A stretch of 64,000 nt of DNA. Origin: Auricularia sp. M13. Lineage: Eukaryota > Basidiomycota > Agaricomycetes > Auriculariales > Auriculariaceae. The position numbers and the translations under genes were made by a program. Below the pieces are notes generated by a model, which did no database searches, was not told the DNA's origin, and was given only the letters and a program-made list of their open reading frames with translations. The stretch is taken from contig CM073196.1 in the NCBI GenBank assembly GCA_037042915.1, forward strand, positions 1,178,001-1,242,000. Reading direction: 5' to 3'. Positions 12,466 through 25,044 of this stretch are shown here, piece by piece. Positions within the stretch are counted from its first letter, which is position 1, and every line of letters starts with the position of its first letter.

Positions 12466-13179
12466 CTATTCCTCCATACGGTCGTCGTCGTCATCGTCTG
12501 CAGGTTCTTCTGTTGCTTTCGATTTCTTGCTCTTTCGTCGTTTCTTTGCGGTCTCGGTAGGAGTTTCCGGGTCACCTCCGTCAATGCGCACGACGACATT
12601 CAGCGTCGACTTGTCGCGTGATCGAAGAGCGACATCTTCCTCCTCGTCCTCCGGTACGACTTCATCATGCACGCGCGTAGTGCCCGTCGTAACTTCAATA
12701 GCTATCTTTGACTTGTCGTACGGTAGGATGTGGGGCAAAGACGCGGTGATTTGTAGTAGCAGGGGAATCGCTGCACCCATAGCGCAGAGATACAACGTCT
12801 TTCGGCTTCAGTGAAAGCGTGAGCACGTCCGCCTGAGGCGGTTCGATGAGACGCACTTGGATTCCAATATGACGGCTTTACAGCGCCGTAAATACGAGCC
12901 CAGCGTCGAGCGACGCGACACCAAGAAATGGTTGAGCTTCTGCGCGCGTCTGGAGCTCGTGGCGCTGAAACCCGAGGGTATAGACGAGTATGGGCGCTTC
13001 GGCGTGAGCTTGACGATCTTGTGAGTCTCGCGCTGGTGCGGCACCCAGGATTTGTGCTTCTGCGACGCGTTTTCTTTGGGCCTAACGGGGCCTGGGACGG
13101 AGTGTTCTACCTTGGGCCGGACGGCGCGCGGCAGGGGCTCGCTCTGGTCGTCGTCGGCGTCGCGTGCGCGCTTGGGCAT
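12466..13179 (-). CDS. RNase P / RNase MRP subunit, Pop7/Rpp20 type (Alba-like)
   Basis: Two exons (13179-12857, 12805-12466) give 220 residues. A basic, disordered N terminus begins MPKRARDADD. The Alba-like core reads SRRSTLGSYLRRCKAVILES, then LYLCAMGAAIPLLLQI, then the DEVVPEDEEEDVALRSRDKS segment. The tail is Lys/Asp-rich (KKRRKSKKS, DDDDDD). The core matches fungal Pop7, which binds the P3 arm of the RNA in RNase P and RNase MRP and acts in tRNA 5'-end and rRNA processing in the nucleus. The start codon lies 113 bases from that of eRF1 on the other strand, so the two share a very short promoter. Confidence 0.85.
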
Positions 13180-13292
13180 GTAAGAGGAAGGACAAGAAGC
13201 GGAGATTGCCGCTCGCAAAGCTCTCCTCGTCTCGCCCGCCGCCCGCGCGCCATACGGTCCCAGCCGCGTCCCCCGCGCGAAAAGATATCAGC

Positions 13293-14999
13293 ATGAGTCA
13301 GGACGTGGCCGGTGAGCGCGCCGAGCAGCCTGATGCCGTCCGATGCGGCGCTGACGGGCCTCGTTTGGGCGCTGGGCGCTGCAGAGCAGAACATCCAGCT
13401 CTGGAAGATAAAAAAGCTGATCAAGCAGCTCGACGCTGCCCGCGGGTGAGCCTGGCGCCGCTGTATGCCGTTGCGCGCCGCGTTGACGCGATGTGGCACC
13501 CAGCGCGGGCACGAGCATGATCAGTCTCATCATCCCGCCCAAGGCAAGCGACCGCCCCGTCCGTTTTCGCTGCAGGCTGACGCGGGTTGCGACCAGGACC
13601 AAATTTCGCGGGTGCAGAACATGCTGACGCAGGAGTACGGCACGGCGTCCAACATCAAGTCGCGCGTGAACCGGCTGTCGGTGCTCGCGGCCATCACCTC
13701 GACGCAGCAGCGGCTCAAGCTCTACTCGCGCGTGCCGCCGAACGGCCTCGTGCTCTTCGTCGGCACCATCCTGACCGACGAGGGCAAGGAGCGCAAGGTC
13801 TCGTTCGACTTTGAGCCGCACAAGCCCATCAACACGTCCGTGCCCGCCGTTCACTTCAGTGCCAGCGCGCCGCCCATTCACACGTGTTTCGCAGCTCGCT
13901 CTACCTGTGCGACAACAAATTCCACACGGAGGCGCTGTCCGAGCTGCTCGAGGCCGACCAGAAGTTCGGCTTTATCGTCATGGACGGCAACGGCTCGCTC
14001 TTCGGCACCCTCGCGGGTAACACGCGCGAGGTCATCCACAAGTTCACCGTCGACCTGCCCAAGAAGCACGGCCGTGGTGGTCAATCTGCGCTGCGTTTCT
14101 CCCGCCTGCGTGACGAGAAGCGCCACAACTACGTCCGCAAGGTCGCCGAGCATGCCGTGCAGCACTTCATCACGAACGACAAGGTCAACGTCGCCGGCAT
14201 CGTCCTCGCCGGCTCGGCCGACTTCAAGACCGAGCTCAGCCAGAGCGATATGTTCGACCCGCGCCTCGCCGCCAAGGTCATAAAGGTCGTCGACGTCTCG
14301 TACGGCGGCGAGAACGGGTTCAATCAGGTGAGTGACCAGCAAATCCCGCGCCACCACGCGGCAGCGGGCTTGCGTGGGTGGTGCCTGATGACCGCTGCTG
14401 ACCTGACGCGCGCTTAGGCCATCGAGCTGGCGGCCGAGTCGCTCGCGAACGTCAAGTTCGTGCAGGAGAAGAAGCTCATCCAGCGCTACTTCGACGAGAT
14501 CAGCCAGGACACGGGCAAGTACTGCTTCGGCATCGAGGACACGCTCAAGGGCCTCGAGCTCGGCGCGGTCGAGACGCTCATCGTCTGGGAGAACCTCGAC
14601 GTCACGCGCTACGTCCTGCGCAACGCCGCCGGCGAGGAGATCATCGTGCACGCGACCAAGGAGCAGGAGAAGACCGACCGCGAGCGCTTCATCGACAAGT
14701 CCACCGGCCTCGAGATGGAGCAGGCGCAGGAGCCGCAGAGCCTGCTCGAGTGGTTCGCGGAGAAGTACAAGGAGTTTGGCGCCAATCTCGAGGTCTGCAC
14801 CTCATCTTGCTGTCTATCCCACTGCTTACATTACCGTTTGCTTTCGCAGTTCGTAACGAACCGGTCACAAGAGGGCGCGCAGTTCGTGCGCGGGTTCGGC
14901 GGCATCGGCGGCCTGCTGCGGTACAAGGTCGACTTCTCGCAACACTCGACCGTCGACGACGACGAGGACGAGTTCTTCTCGGACGACGAAGACATCTGA
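13293..14999 (+). CDS. SUP45: Translation termination factor eRF1
   Basis: Seven exons: 13293-13311, 13385-13445, 13504-13543, 13597-13835, 13895-14327, 14418-14792, 14850-14999. They give 438 residues, the normal eRF1 length. Hallmarks are TASNIKS (stop-codon reading, near residue 60), YLCDNKF (near 125), and [14 protein letters not shown] with the GGQ that triggers peptidyl-tRNA hydrolysis (near 182). The acidic tail [14 protein letters not shown] binds eRF3. The third intron (13544-13596) begins GCAAGC, not GT; the frame and the invariant [13 protein letters not shown] junction demand it. One of the most secure calls in the window. Confidence 0.97.
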
Positions 15000-15536
15000 C
15001 GGTTTTGGCTGCGGCTCCTCGTAGCAAGGGCCGCCCGCCGCCGCCGCCGCTCAGCGCCGCAGAACAGACCATGGTGCGCAGGGCTGCCGACGGTGGACGC
15101 CGGCGGCCGCGGCGCGCCTGGGGAGGCAGGCGCATTTTTGACGATGGCGGCGCGGAGGTGGCGAGGACGGAAAATCTTGACTAGCAGGCTCAGGAGTGAG
15201 GAGTAAGGATGAGGATTGCATTTTGGAGCGGTCGTTGGACGGTTGCGCATCGGTCGTCGTCGGTGGTCACCAACTTGTGATCAGTGCGTGCGCCCACGGT
15301 AGGGAGAGCCATTGTGTCGCGTTTGTACGGCCGTTGTGCTATTACGAATACAAACCACGACTGCGAGAAAAGAAAAAAGATATCAACGAAGCAACTTGTC
15401 ATGCTTGTGTCTTATTGTCAAGTGGGTGGTTACCGTCACGAACCACGACCACCGTGTTATTATTTATTGCACCTCATTTGCGGGGGGCCAGACAATTTCC
15501 CGCCCCGCTCCACCACACCCAACCTAAGCTCGAGAC

Positions 15537-16178
15537 ATGCCCCCACGCAAGCGCGCAGCGGCGAACGATGGCGAGGGCGCCACGACGCGGGCGAAGAAGG
15601 CGGCCAAGACGGAGAACGGGCAGTCCGCGCCCAAGGGGCGTCGCGGGCGCGGCAAGGCTTCCGCCGAGGTGCGCCGGGCGGTTCACCCTGGCTGCAGTGG
15701 GTCAGGGCTGATGCTTGACTTTGCAGGAGCACGACGCGGCGTTCAAGGAGTTCAAGGAGAAGGCGCTGCCCATCCACGTCTCGTTCACGCACACGCCGCC
15801 CAGCATCGACAAGGCCGACGACGCGGCTTCGGGCGAGAAGGACAAGGGCTACATTGGGAACCTGACCATCGTCCCGTCTGCGTTCTCCACGGGCTCGTTT
15901 GGCTGGAAGGGCACGAAGCGCGTCAAGGTCGAGCTGCAGGGCGCGGAGGGCAAGGAGACCGTTACGCTCCAAATCCAGTGCGTTTGTTTTGCTGTTGAAT
16001 CTGGCTGGCTGGCTGGCTGACGCCCGTGGTTGCAATTGCTTTCGCTACCGCTATCAGGATCAACGCCGTCGTGCATGGGAGCAAGGATGCGGGCGCCAAA
16101 GACGACGAGGACGACGAGGACAAGGAAAAGGACAAGGACGACGAGGAGAAGGCCGACGGCGACGACGACGACGACTGA
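15537..16178 (+). CDS. Small nuclear-type protein with basic head and acidic tail
   Basis: Three exons (15537-15668, 15727-15977, 16058-16178) give 167 residues. The N terminus is rich in Lys/Arg/Ala (MPPRKRAAANDGEG, KKAAKTENG, KGRRGRGK), suggesting nucleic-acid or chromatin contact. A compact middle domain (EHDAAFKEFKEKALPIHVSF to VTLQIQINAVVHGSKD) looks beta-rich. The end is an Asp/Glu/Lys repeat (EDKEKDKDDEEK, DDDDD). Intron 2 contains a short CTGG tandem repeat. No family is recognised. Confidence 0.75.
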
Positions 16179-18931
16179 GTCCGCTCGCCACCCATTGCCC
16201 GCCCTCTGCAAAATCACTCAGCGCGTTCATCTTACGACCTTCCCATCTCTGTCTCTCTTGGATATCGACCAGCTACCCGGATCTATTCTCACGACTCAAC
16301 GTATCTCATATCTCATATCTGCGCCTGCCTGCCTGTGCTCTTCTCGTCCTGCTGTCCCCGTTGTTGGTTGGCTGTGGTAATATACGACATCTTGACTCGG
16401 TCTTAAGCACGCAGCATGACTCGCTCTTGCCCCCTTGTTGTGGGGCTCTGGCCGACGCGACGGCGTAACTTTGGCCTTAAGCATTGCGCAACGCCGAGGC
16501 CCAGACCGTCATTTCACTTGGCGACCTTCCTGCTCATCATGGATCGCACCATTGCGCGTCTTCGCGGTGGTATATTTTGCTGAGAGCGGAGAGCGCTGCA
16601 CAAGGACACCGTGTTGAGGGTATTGCCGCGTACTTAATGATAGGGATGCATGTGCGATGTCTGGGAATCGCCTGTGACCCTGTCCTCCTGTCGACGGCTT
16701 CCCATCGAATCTAACCAATAAATCATCATCAACGGGAGTGGGACTGAACATGACATACGACTCCAATAATCGCGGCACCATGGGCAAACGCCGCCACGAG
16801 AACCAGAGGAAAATCTGATACTGCGAGCTGGTTCACTATGTCGAAAACTATGAACTTTACATAAAGCTTACTGCATATAAATCTCGGGTTCGCACTGTAC
16901 ACACTGGAAGGAATCGAAAATTTTCCGAAGCGTCGGAGATGAGGGGATGTTGCGTGGTCGGGAACATTTGGTCTGAGAATTTTGCGGGCCGCGCACAAGC
17001 CCGACTATTACAGAGGATGTAAACGGTCAAATAGACATGCTCGCGCTTCTCTAGCATCCGCGAACACGGCAACACGTCATTTTTTGGGTTCCGCACCAGG
17101 CCCAGTGTCGCAACGGAATGAACATTCGATACTATATTGTACACAAAAGCCGGACTTCTACGACACGTGGGAATTAAGACATATCCCGGATCCAAATATC
17201 CCGGATCCCGCGACGGGCGCAGAATTTCAGACGTCGACTCACCTGAAATGCGGGATCTACCAAATGCGGCGCAATGCAAACTTCATGAACTCGGAAAATT
17301 CAAAGTACCTTCAGGGTCGGACCATATGGGGTTTCCCGGTTCCGAATAACTGGCGCAACACTCGATCTGTTGCGTTTCGGAAAATTTGGGCTCGTCCAGG
17401 GCGAACAATGCACAAATTCAGGAACGTTGCAAAACTCTGCCTGGTTCGAGCGGCAGCATGCTCAGTGCTAGTTTGCCGGCAAAATATAGGCTTTTGCTCT
17501 CCGCAAAAGACGAAATGTCCTTTAACCGGCACCGGTCACCGGCACAGGCACCGGCAGCGGCACGGCCACCGGCAGATTCACCGGCACTGGCGTGAGCTGG
17601 ATGACGGTGGTGCTCCATCGGCGCACGTTGTGCGCCGCGTTCGCTACCCCTCTCCCCCCTCACGCAGCGTCGCGATGCCCATCTCATCCCGTGCATAGAG
17701 TAGGCTCATATCATCCCCCCACCGGCCACCGTCTTTGGTTGCTCTTCACCGGCCACCGGTCTTTGAGTTCCGCCGTGAACGGCGTCTTCACTGTACAGTC
17801 ATTGCGCTGGCTCATTGCTCAACGTCTTGCGGGTAAAACTTCATGCCACAAACGAGCAGTGTAAGCGCTCTGGTGTAAAGATTGGGACCGCGGTGCTCGA
17901 TAAGGAGAACATCAAGTCCGATCCAGAGTCAGCCGCGAACTCCGACTGTTATCATCCTTTTGTCAACGCACCATCTTGCTTGCGCCGCATTCGACGGCCC
18001 AGGAGAGGACTACGATAGCGCAGGATTTGCTTGGGATGCTGCGCGCGTGAGGGAAAAATAGGGCTAGGCAGGAGCCATCGATGCGACCAAGTCGCCCTTC
18101 ACGAATGGCGTACCCGGCCAGCACCCCCGGCTGGGTACCGCATGTTGATCATGCTACCGTGGCAGAAGGCTGCTGCAACTAGGCTCGTTAAAGTCTCGCG
18201 CGCGGTGCGTGCTTCTGCGCGATGAGGATGGGCAGAGACGAACGCGACCAAGTCGTCCTTTTCACAGCCTCCCGGATGCTGCTATGTCGGCGCCTGGGCA
18301 TTGGTGTACCCTCCCGCAAGAAGTTTAATATCATTTCTTGCGAGTGCGAAGGCTCCATCGTGCACTGCATGAACGAAGGCTCCATCGTGCGCTGCATGAA
18401 CGGTGGGATTGTTCGCGCCCAAAGCCGCGCAGCACATGATTTCGTTGTCAAGAACGCTGTGATAGGGCGGGCGATATCAGAAGGGTAAGCAAAGGTGTCG
18501 CCCTGCATTTGAGGGTGTCCGCAATTACTTAATCCCTAACCTTGAGAACACCGCGAACGCGTCATCCGCGCTTTACTGCGTCAAAACTGTGCGGGGAGAT
18601 ATCCCGCCGTTGTCGACAGTAAAAGTGAGTGCGTAATCAACACTTGAATTTTTCCGGCATTGTAAGCTTACTATGTATCCGCACTAGAGCATAAGGAAAA
18701 TAGTTTCCCAGAAGTATACGTATCACGTGCACTGGCAATCATGTGATCGTTTCGGAATATCCCGTCGTGGCCGATTGTCTGCAACTTGCTCCGCTGAACT
18801 ATTACGGTATAAGGTAATATTTCTCGAAAGGTATACAATACAAGGGCATGATATTCACCGCAGGGCACAAAGTTGTTCAAAACACACTATCGCAGTAAGA
18901 ATACATCAAGAAATGTGAGCAGGTTCTTTCT
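16179..18931. other. Gene-poor stretch with minisatellite and small duplications
   Basis: No gene is supported. A CCGGCA-based imperfect minisatellite lies at about 17526-17592. Around 16917-17400 are short complementary segments (AAATTTTCCGAA and its reverse) that may be traces of an old inverted-repeat element. A 27-base near-direct repeat (GAAGGCTCCATCGTG...) lies at 18348-18402. Open frames such as 17279-16857 (-) have no domain or splice support. Confidence 0.35.
17526..17592. repeat. CCGGCA minisatellite
   Basis: About ten imperfect copies of a 6-base CCGGCA/CCGGCC motif in tandem. A looser set of ACCGGCCACCGG units follows at about 17720-17762. Confidence 0.7.
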
Positions 18932-19334
18932 CTATGGAGCCTGCGGCTGACGGGATAGCGTGCGAATGCGGGCACGGAGACGTCCTAGGCAGAAGACGGC
19001 AACTATGTAGACGACCGTCGCCACAGCCGTCCACTTGGCGAGATGCTGGTAGAAAGTGCCCATCAGCACGCCCAAGACCGAGATGACCATGTCGATGACC
19101 TCGTCGCCGTTAGGAACTCTGCTGAGTGGGCGTGCAACGACATCAATAATACGCTGAGGTACGTCAAATGAAATCGAATAGCGGTCGAAAACCAATGCTC
19201 ACGAGGTGTAGCGGATCGCGCGCGACGATACGCGTGTCGCCGCCATCGACGGCACCCGTCTCCTCGTCGGGTGGCAAATAGACGTCGGCGTGGATGGTCG
19301 CGTCGGTGACATCCATTTCGAGGAAAGAATCCAT
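18932..19334 (-). CDS. Small tail-anchored membrane protein, unknown
   Basis: Two exons (19334-19203, 19153-18932) give 117 residues. The start MDSFLEMDVTDATIHADVYL is chosen because the frame further upstream has no ATG. The middle (ARPLSRVPNGDEVIDMVISV) is amphipathic. A single C-terminal membrane helix (WTAVATVVYIVAVFCLG) is followed by a basic tail (RLRARIRTLSRQ). Topology suggests tail anchoring. An extra upstream exon is possible. Confidence 0.5.
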
Positions 19335-19427
19335 GATGGCGCGATGTTGCAGTGCGCCTACAACCGGGTTGCAGAGCGATGGCGAAAAGTCGTCGACGGG
19401 CTTGTAGCAGACCGGCACCGGCGTCAC

Positions 19428-21709
19428 GGCGAGAGCTCACCATCGCCCCTTCTCGATATTCTCTCTCAGCACCTCACCTATCTCGCGCTAACAGAACTCT
19501 TGGGCGTGCTCTGCACTCCTCCACTCGCTATTCATCATCGTCTTCCGCTCATCGTCGTACGTGCTACCGATAACCCCCACGAGTCCTTACTCAACATCGT
19601 CGCGTAATTCCAGCTTCACACAAGCCGCATTGATTTATTCAAGCTGCAATACTCGTTCATTTACATTCATCCGCATCGCGCCCGCGTCCCATTCTCTCTT
19701 CTTGCATGGCGGGCGAGAAGAGAGCAGTCTGCATCTGCCTGACTTTGCCTTCTTCCCTGCCACACCTCCTTCGCTGTCTTTGTGCGCGACGCACGTTCAC
19801 GCCGTTTCTTCGGCGGCGCGGGCGTGAAAGCCCCCGTACCCTCGCTGTCTCGTCCTGCCAGCTCGTGTTCGGGCACACCACGCTCCAGCGTGCGCGCCAA
19901 CTCTCTGCCTGCATGCCGTTTAATCTCGCGCGGTCGAAACACGCGCCCGAGTCGGCGCACGCGTCGCGACATCCGATGCTCGGCCGCCCGCCGAGGCCTC
20001 TTCCGCAGCGCAAGGACCGCGCTGATCGTCATTGAGTACGCCGCCCCCGCCACGCATCCATCCCGCCGACGCCACCGAGCTGCTGTACGTCGCAGAGCAG
20101 TACGACCGCATGATAACGCGCCAGCTCGTGCGCTCCCGGCCCAAGGAGCTGCGCCGGCCGGTCCTGCTCAAGTCCCATCTCGATCCCGACGCGCCCGCCG
20201 AGCATGCGTCCTGCTTTCCGCCGCACTCAGTTAGGTACGTCGTCCTGCATCTTTGACTGACCTGTGCTTACTTTTTCGTTGCGCAGTTTCGACGCTGCTG
20301 CCCGTGCTCGCGCCCAGTCAGCGCCGGCAGGTCGCTACCGTCTGCTGGACTCCTGACGCGGCGCGTCCAGCACGACAGCCTGTCCCATACCGCTGAAACT
20401 CTCACCTTCTCTGTGCGCGGCTCGTTATGGCCGTCCCACGGCGTCGTCGACTCCCGCAACTCGTCCCCGATGTCCGCGTCATCTCCATCTCCGTGCATGG
20501 TCCCAGCTCAGGCTCTCCTGACGGAACGGCGACGCAATTCCATACGGCGGTGGAACGCAACTACAACACGCTCATGCAGGCCGTCATGGCCGCGCAGCGC
20601 ATGCAAGTGCCTGCGCACGCAGACGCCGCCGGCGAGCTCCGCCGGCGAGCAGCAGCCGCAGACGCTGATGCGCGCGAACTCGAAGTAGCACGCGGGCGGG
20701 CTGGAGGACTCGCTGCGGTTGCTGCCCGCGAGCACGGCGCGCTGCAGATAGCGCTGCGCGACCTTGCTCCTGCTCGCCGACGAGGTGTGCGAGGCGCGCA
20801 AGCTTCAAGTGCCCGCAGAGTTGTGGCGCAAGCTCTCGAGCTTTGTCTGCGCCAAGTCGCGCCCACCACGCAGCGTCCCGCACAGCGCGTTGCGTCTTAA
20901 GGAAATCATCAACGTCGATTTCAACATCTAGAAGCCGTCCCACACAGTGTACATTGCGCAGGATAGCTCAGGGTGAGTAAATGTGATCGTTTGACCGTTT
21001 TCTTCTTCCCGCCGCTGATGCTGCTAACAGTTTGCGTCGGAGCGGCGTTGTCGCTCGCATGAGTGCTCGCTCAGTCGCGTCTTCGCGGGATCAGTATTCC
21101 CGCGGCGCGTCACGCGACGACAGCACTGGTAAAATCCCAGCGTTGCCCGCGTTGTTCCGCGTCCTGCAGCACACGCTCCCGTCCAACACGGTGAGGATAG
21201 CCATTTCCATGTTTTATTCACCGCCGTTGATGCTGTTCACAGATCTCGAAAGAGCGCTCGTCGGCGCCGTCATTTTGACCACCGGGGCTGCCGGTTCCAA
21301 TGTCACAGGCGCGCCTGCTCATTCCCATATCGGTGTCGAGAATGACGCTCGCGGCGCGCCCTAGCCGTCCCCGCTGTTCTCTTCCCGCGTTGGCCGCGCT
21401 GGCCGACTTTGTCTTGGAAACTCTTCCGCTGGGACATCTCGAGCTGGTCGATCATTATCGAGTACGGCCGGCTCCACGCGGTATACAAGCGTTCTACATC
21501 TGCGACGAGTCGCGCTCGCCGCCGCACGGATGCCATTCGTTTGGCAGGCCGGATGTCTAGCAGGCTGATGAACTACGGCGAAGATGCCCTTGCATTGAGC
21601 GCGCTGTCGTGTGTGTATGTGTTCTCTCTCACCCATGCGGTCGCGCTTATGAACGGTTCAACGGCAATTACAAAGTCTGAATTCGAACACGAACAGTGTA
21701 CATGATGTT
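19428..21709 (+). other. Unresolved stretch, possibly remains of one or more genes
   Basis: Fragments of plausible protein occur on the plus strand in changing frames. Examples are 20032-20256 (start MSTPPPPRIHPADATELLYV), 20427-20660 (with RNYNTLMQAVMAAQRMQV) and about 20765-20930 (with CEARKLQVPAELWRKLSSF). They cannot be joined by good splice sites into one frame. This may be a decayed gene or several genes I cannot resolve. No domain is recognised with confidence. Confidence 0.25.
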
Positions 21710-22093
21710 CTACGCCTGCGCGGCGAACCCGTCTACGTACAACTGGATATCGAGAGCTCTGTCACATAAATCCAGGTCCTCGATGGGAAGCGGTATGCCA
21801 TGGAAGGGAAGCTGCTTCAATAGTTTCCTCGCATGCTTCGCCTTCCTACGCTCTTTTCCCGCCTTCTGCTCTTTCTTTCGATATTCGTAGCAGCAGCTGC
21901 ATTGGTGGTACGGTGCACGCAATGTCTCGCTAACCGTTCCGACAGAGTCGGAAAGATCGCTCAAGACAGCCTGGAGCAATGTGAGCGAATGTCATGAGAT
22001 TGAAGCAACCAAACGCACCAGGATGACTGGCACAAAGGAGCGCTGCTGACGGGCGGGACGGGCAACGAGGCGGGTGTTGTACTTCTCTGGCAT
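21710..22093 (-). CDS. Small Lys-rich protein, unknown
   Basis: Two exons (22093-22019, 21970-21710) give 111 residues starting MPEKYNTRLVARPARQQRSF. A Cys-containing segment (HQCSCCYEY) is followed by a basic coiled stretch (RKKEQKAGKERRKAKHARK), then PFHGIPLPIEDLDLCDRAL. The splice model is clean (GTGCG..CTCCAG) and frame-keeping. No family is recognised. Confidence 0.55.
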
Positions 22094-22876
22094 AGCGAAG
22101 AGAGAGAGGGAGTTGACTGTGATGGTCTAAAGTAGTGGGGAATTCTGAAACACTGTTCTGATCACGTGGTCCTTACCTTGTGCCCATTGTGACATGTATT
22201 GCGGCCATCACCGCGCGAACTTCGTCACGTTACCTACCTACCTACCGTTAGCCGAGTCCGCTCCCTCCTATAGTATTTGAGCACCTTCGACATCGAGGCA
22301 CGTACTTTCGGACCAGCGCTAACGGTAACCGAACGCGCAGTGAGGCACTCGCCCTGTGGACTCCACTGCGGGTGTCCTCGTCGCCCATACACAAGCAGAC
22401 CTCGGCTCTCGCGACCGTGCGCGGACGCCAACCGCACTCCTCAGCTGTAGCAAACGTACTGATTATACGACGGCGAGGTCGAGGCCACGCTATATCCGTC
22501 ACCGTCACTTCCTTCCTTCCTTCCGTCGATCACGCGTGCACGTCGAAGCAGGACTGTGGTACTATCGGATGACGACCGGACCGGAGCTCTCACTCGCCGC
22601 GCTAGTACTGCCCCCACAACGCAATGGCGCACACCTGCGCCACGTCTCTACTACGGCCTCGGCGTTTGGGCCAACACATACAATCAGAGCCTGGATTCGT
22701 GTCGTACTAATTGAGACAGAAACAGCATCGCAGCGTTGCATCGGGTTATGCTCGGTTTCAATCATATACTACGTGTAATTATTCCATGTACGTGTAATTA
22801 TTCCATGTAACATCCCATTAAGCCTTCCAATAATCCGTCCTCCCCTTGATATTGAGCAGCCCACCATGATACAGGA
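22094..22876. other. Intergenic stretch
   Basis: Nothing coding is supported. It holds short CCTA and CCTT simple repeats (about 22231 and 22508) and a 19-base tandem duplication of TTATTCCATGTACGTGTAA-type sequence at about 22773-22810. Confidence 0.4.
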
Positions 22877-23953
22877 TTACAAGGACTCATTCCAGTACCT
22901 CATCACCCTTGCTACCCACTCGTCAGTTTGCCCAGATATGTGGATATCGATGATACTGTTCCATTCCGCCGGAGGAGCGGTGTCGTTAATGAAGATAACC
23001 TTGGCTTGTGGGACAGATCTTTGAGATAGACCAGAGTGTACCACCTTGGCAAAATCTTTGACCATGTTTCTGGCTCCATATGCTTTCAGCGATGTGCCCA
23101 TTATTAAGAGTAAATCCGGTTTGCGATCCAGATCCAGTGCACACAACGATCCGATTTCGTAGGCGTCAGGATGGACCTCATTGCACAGAATGATAGCTGG
23201 TCTGAGCGTTCCGACGCGAATTGCACGGGCACAACGTGCAACGCGATCCGCGCCTAGGCAAACAAATCAATGCGCTTATTTGTCATTAAGGAAGCTGCGT
23301 CTTACAACGAGTAGTGCATTCCGGACATTCAGGTGCGCGGCCGTTGAGAAGGGTCTCAAGAAATCCTGGTGAAACCTGATAACTTGCCGAACAGTACGTG
23401 CAGCGTAATCGGTGGATATCGCCATGCAGTTGTACAACATGAATATCTTTAAATGCGGCGCGAGGATCTATCGATGACGAGATGCACCGAAGCCCTTCAC
23501 GGGCTTCGAAGCCGTCTATGTTTTGCGTGTATCTGGCAACGCAGACTTTGAGTAGTTCATAAATGCAGAAAACGTGTAGACGTACGCTCTGAGAAGTTTT
23601 TTCTGATCTGCCAATGTTCTGATGAAGTGGTGGCTAGGTGATGGCTTGGCGTTGTCGATGAGTACCTTGAGCTCCGCGATCGTCGAGTAGAAAAGCGCAG
23701 ACAATTTCGGGTCACGGAAAACAGACACGTCGAAAAGATCGCTAGTTTTGGATACACGGGAGGGGCGATTCATAATGAGATTGTAAAGACCATTCGATGA
23801 TCGAAAGTCTGGTATGCCCGACGAGCAAGACACTCCCGCACCTGTCACTAGGACAATGCGCTTGCTCTGCGATACTAGCAGACTCAAGCTATCCAGGGCA
23901 TGTCGCGTACGTGCATCGTGATCCGCCGCAGAGAGCTTGTAGGTAGTGACCAT
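22877..23953 (-). CDS. Sirtuin (Sir2-family NAD-dependent deacetylase, Hst3/Hst4-like)
   Basis: Three exons (23953-23586, 23532-23306, 23253-22877) give 323 residues. NAD-binding motifs are visible in order: LVTGAGVSCSSGIPDFRS (near 35-52), YTQNIDGFE (near 123), and the catalytic His in VVQLHGDIH. The zinc site is CTYC..CPEC, and the Rossmann motif GTSLKAYGARNMVK follows. The overall arrangement (short N terminus, IPDFRSSNGLYN) suits fungal Hst3/Hst4 enzymes, which remove acetyl from histone H3 Lys56 in the nucleus. The subgroup is inferred from resemblance; sirtuin identity is secure. Confidence 0.92.
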
Positions 23954-25044
23954 TGTCGGTCGCGCTTTGTTAAGTAGGTGGAGGAGTGAAGAGGGCGGAG
24001 CTTGTAACCGGAAGCTGCTTTTCCTTTCACGTTCAATTCCACTGCCTACCAAGAAACCAAGTAACGAGCTTGGCATTTCCGTCAAAGACGCGCAGAGCTA
24101 GGTCGAGCCGCTCCCCGCGCACTTCAAGGACGCCCACGCCGAGTGCTGTGCGACCGCCTGGGCTCGTGCGTCGGCTGCGCAAACGGTGGAGATCGTCGAC
24201 AGGCACACTGGTGACTGAGCTCGACGATGCGGCTATTGAAATGGCCCTTGTGCCCCGCGTTTATCAATGTTCACAGAGGGAGCCGCACCGGCACCCTTGA
24301 TGACGCTGTTAATGAGGACTATGGACACTCTTTTGAACGACATGCTCTCCGTCAAATATATAACCCTTCTATACATGAAGTCTCGCGACGGGAGCTGCTT
24401 TTCAACAGTGCGATTGGCTTGGCGGAGTCTTTGTAAAAGCTTTAGCCCGGGTGTACATGTAGCAACTCGGTGAACAGACAACAGCATTGCCCTAAAAAAC
24501 AACTTACGACCACCCACTGATCCTGCACACCATCCTCTACCTCCTCGCCACCGCCTTCAACAGCTTCGGCTTGCCCTTCGTCTTCTTGGTCGATGTCGGC
24601 GCTGCGAGGCAAGGAGAGTACGCGGCGGCGTCGGCATCTGTTGCGAGATCCTTGCGCGCTCTGGACGGCGCGGGTGTGCTGCCGCATCTCCGTGCTGGCG
24701 TTGCCGTCGGCAGCGCCGGCCCATCGGCGAAGTCTGGCTGCACTGAGCCCGACGCGCGCCATGCAGCGCCTCGCAGTTGGGCGTTGGAGCCTGCCTCAGC
24801 TATTCGAGGTATACGTCGCGGACCGGCGCGATGTGATTCTCGCTCGCAACGCTGCCGCACGGGGCGGGCAAAGAGGGTCTCGAGGACGACACGTCGGGCG
24901 CGTGGCTCGCCAGCCTCACGCGCGCAGTCATCACACAGCTCGTCGGCACCACGCTCCCGTACAATCACAGCCTCAGCGCGGCAAGCAGCTCGCGAACGAC
25001 TTGGAGTCCCTCAGATTACCGTCAAGAGTACCTCAGCACTATTG
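23954..25044. other. Stretch without a supported gene
   Basis: A TATATAA lies near 24354. On the plus strand a short piece of plausible protein (LLATAFNSFGLPFVFLVDVG, about 24535-24597) and another near 24850-24970 appear in different frames without usable splice sites. I cannot make a gene of them. Confidence 0.25.

Noticed and set aside
13878-14651. A 257-codon minus-strand open frame
   Set aside because: It is the GC-rich shadow of eRF1 exons on the opposite strand.
20427-20660. Possible TFIIH p34 (Tfb4)-like segment
   Set aside because: A stretch like RNYNTLMQAVMAAQRMQV recalled the family, but no second motif, zinc cluster or continuing frame could be found.
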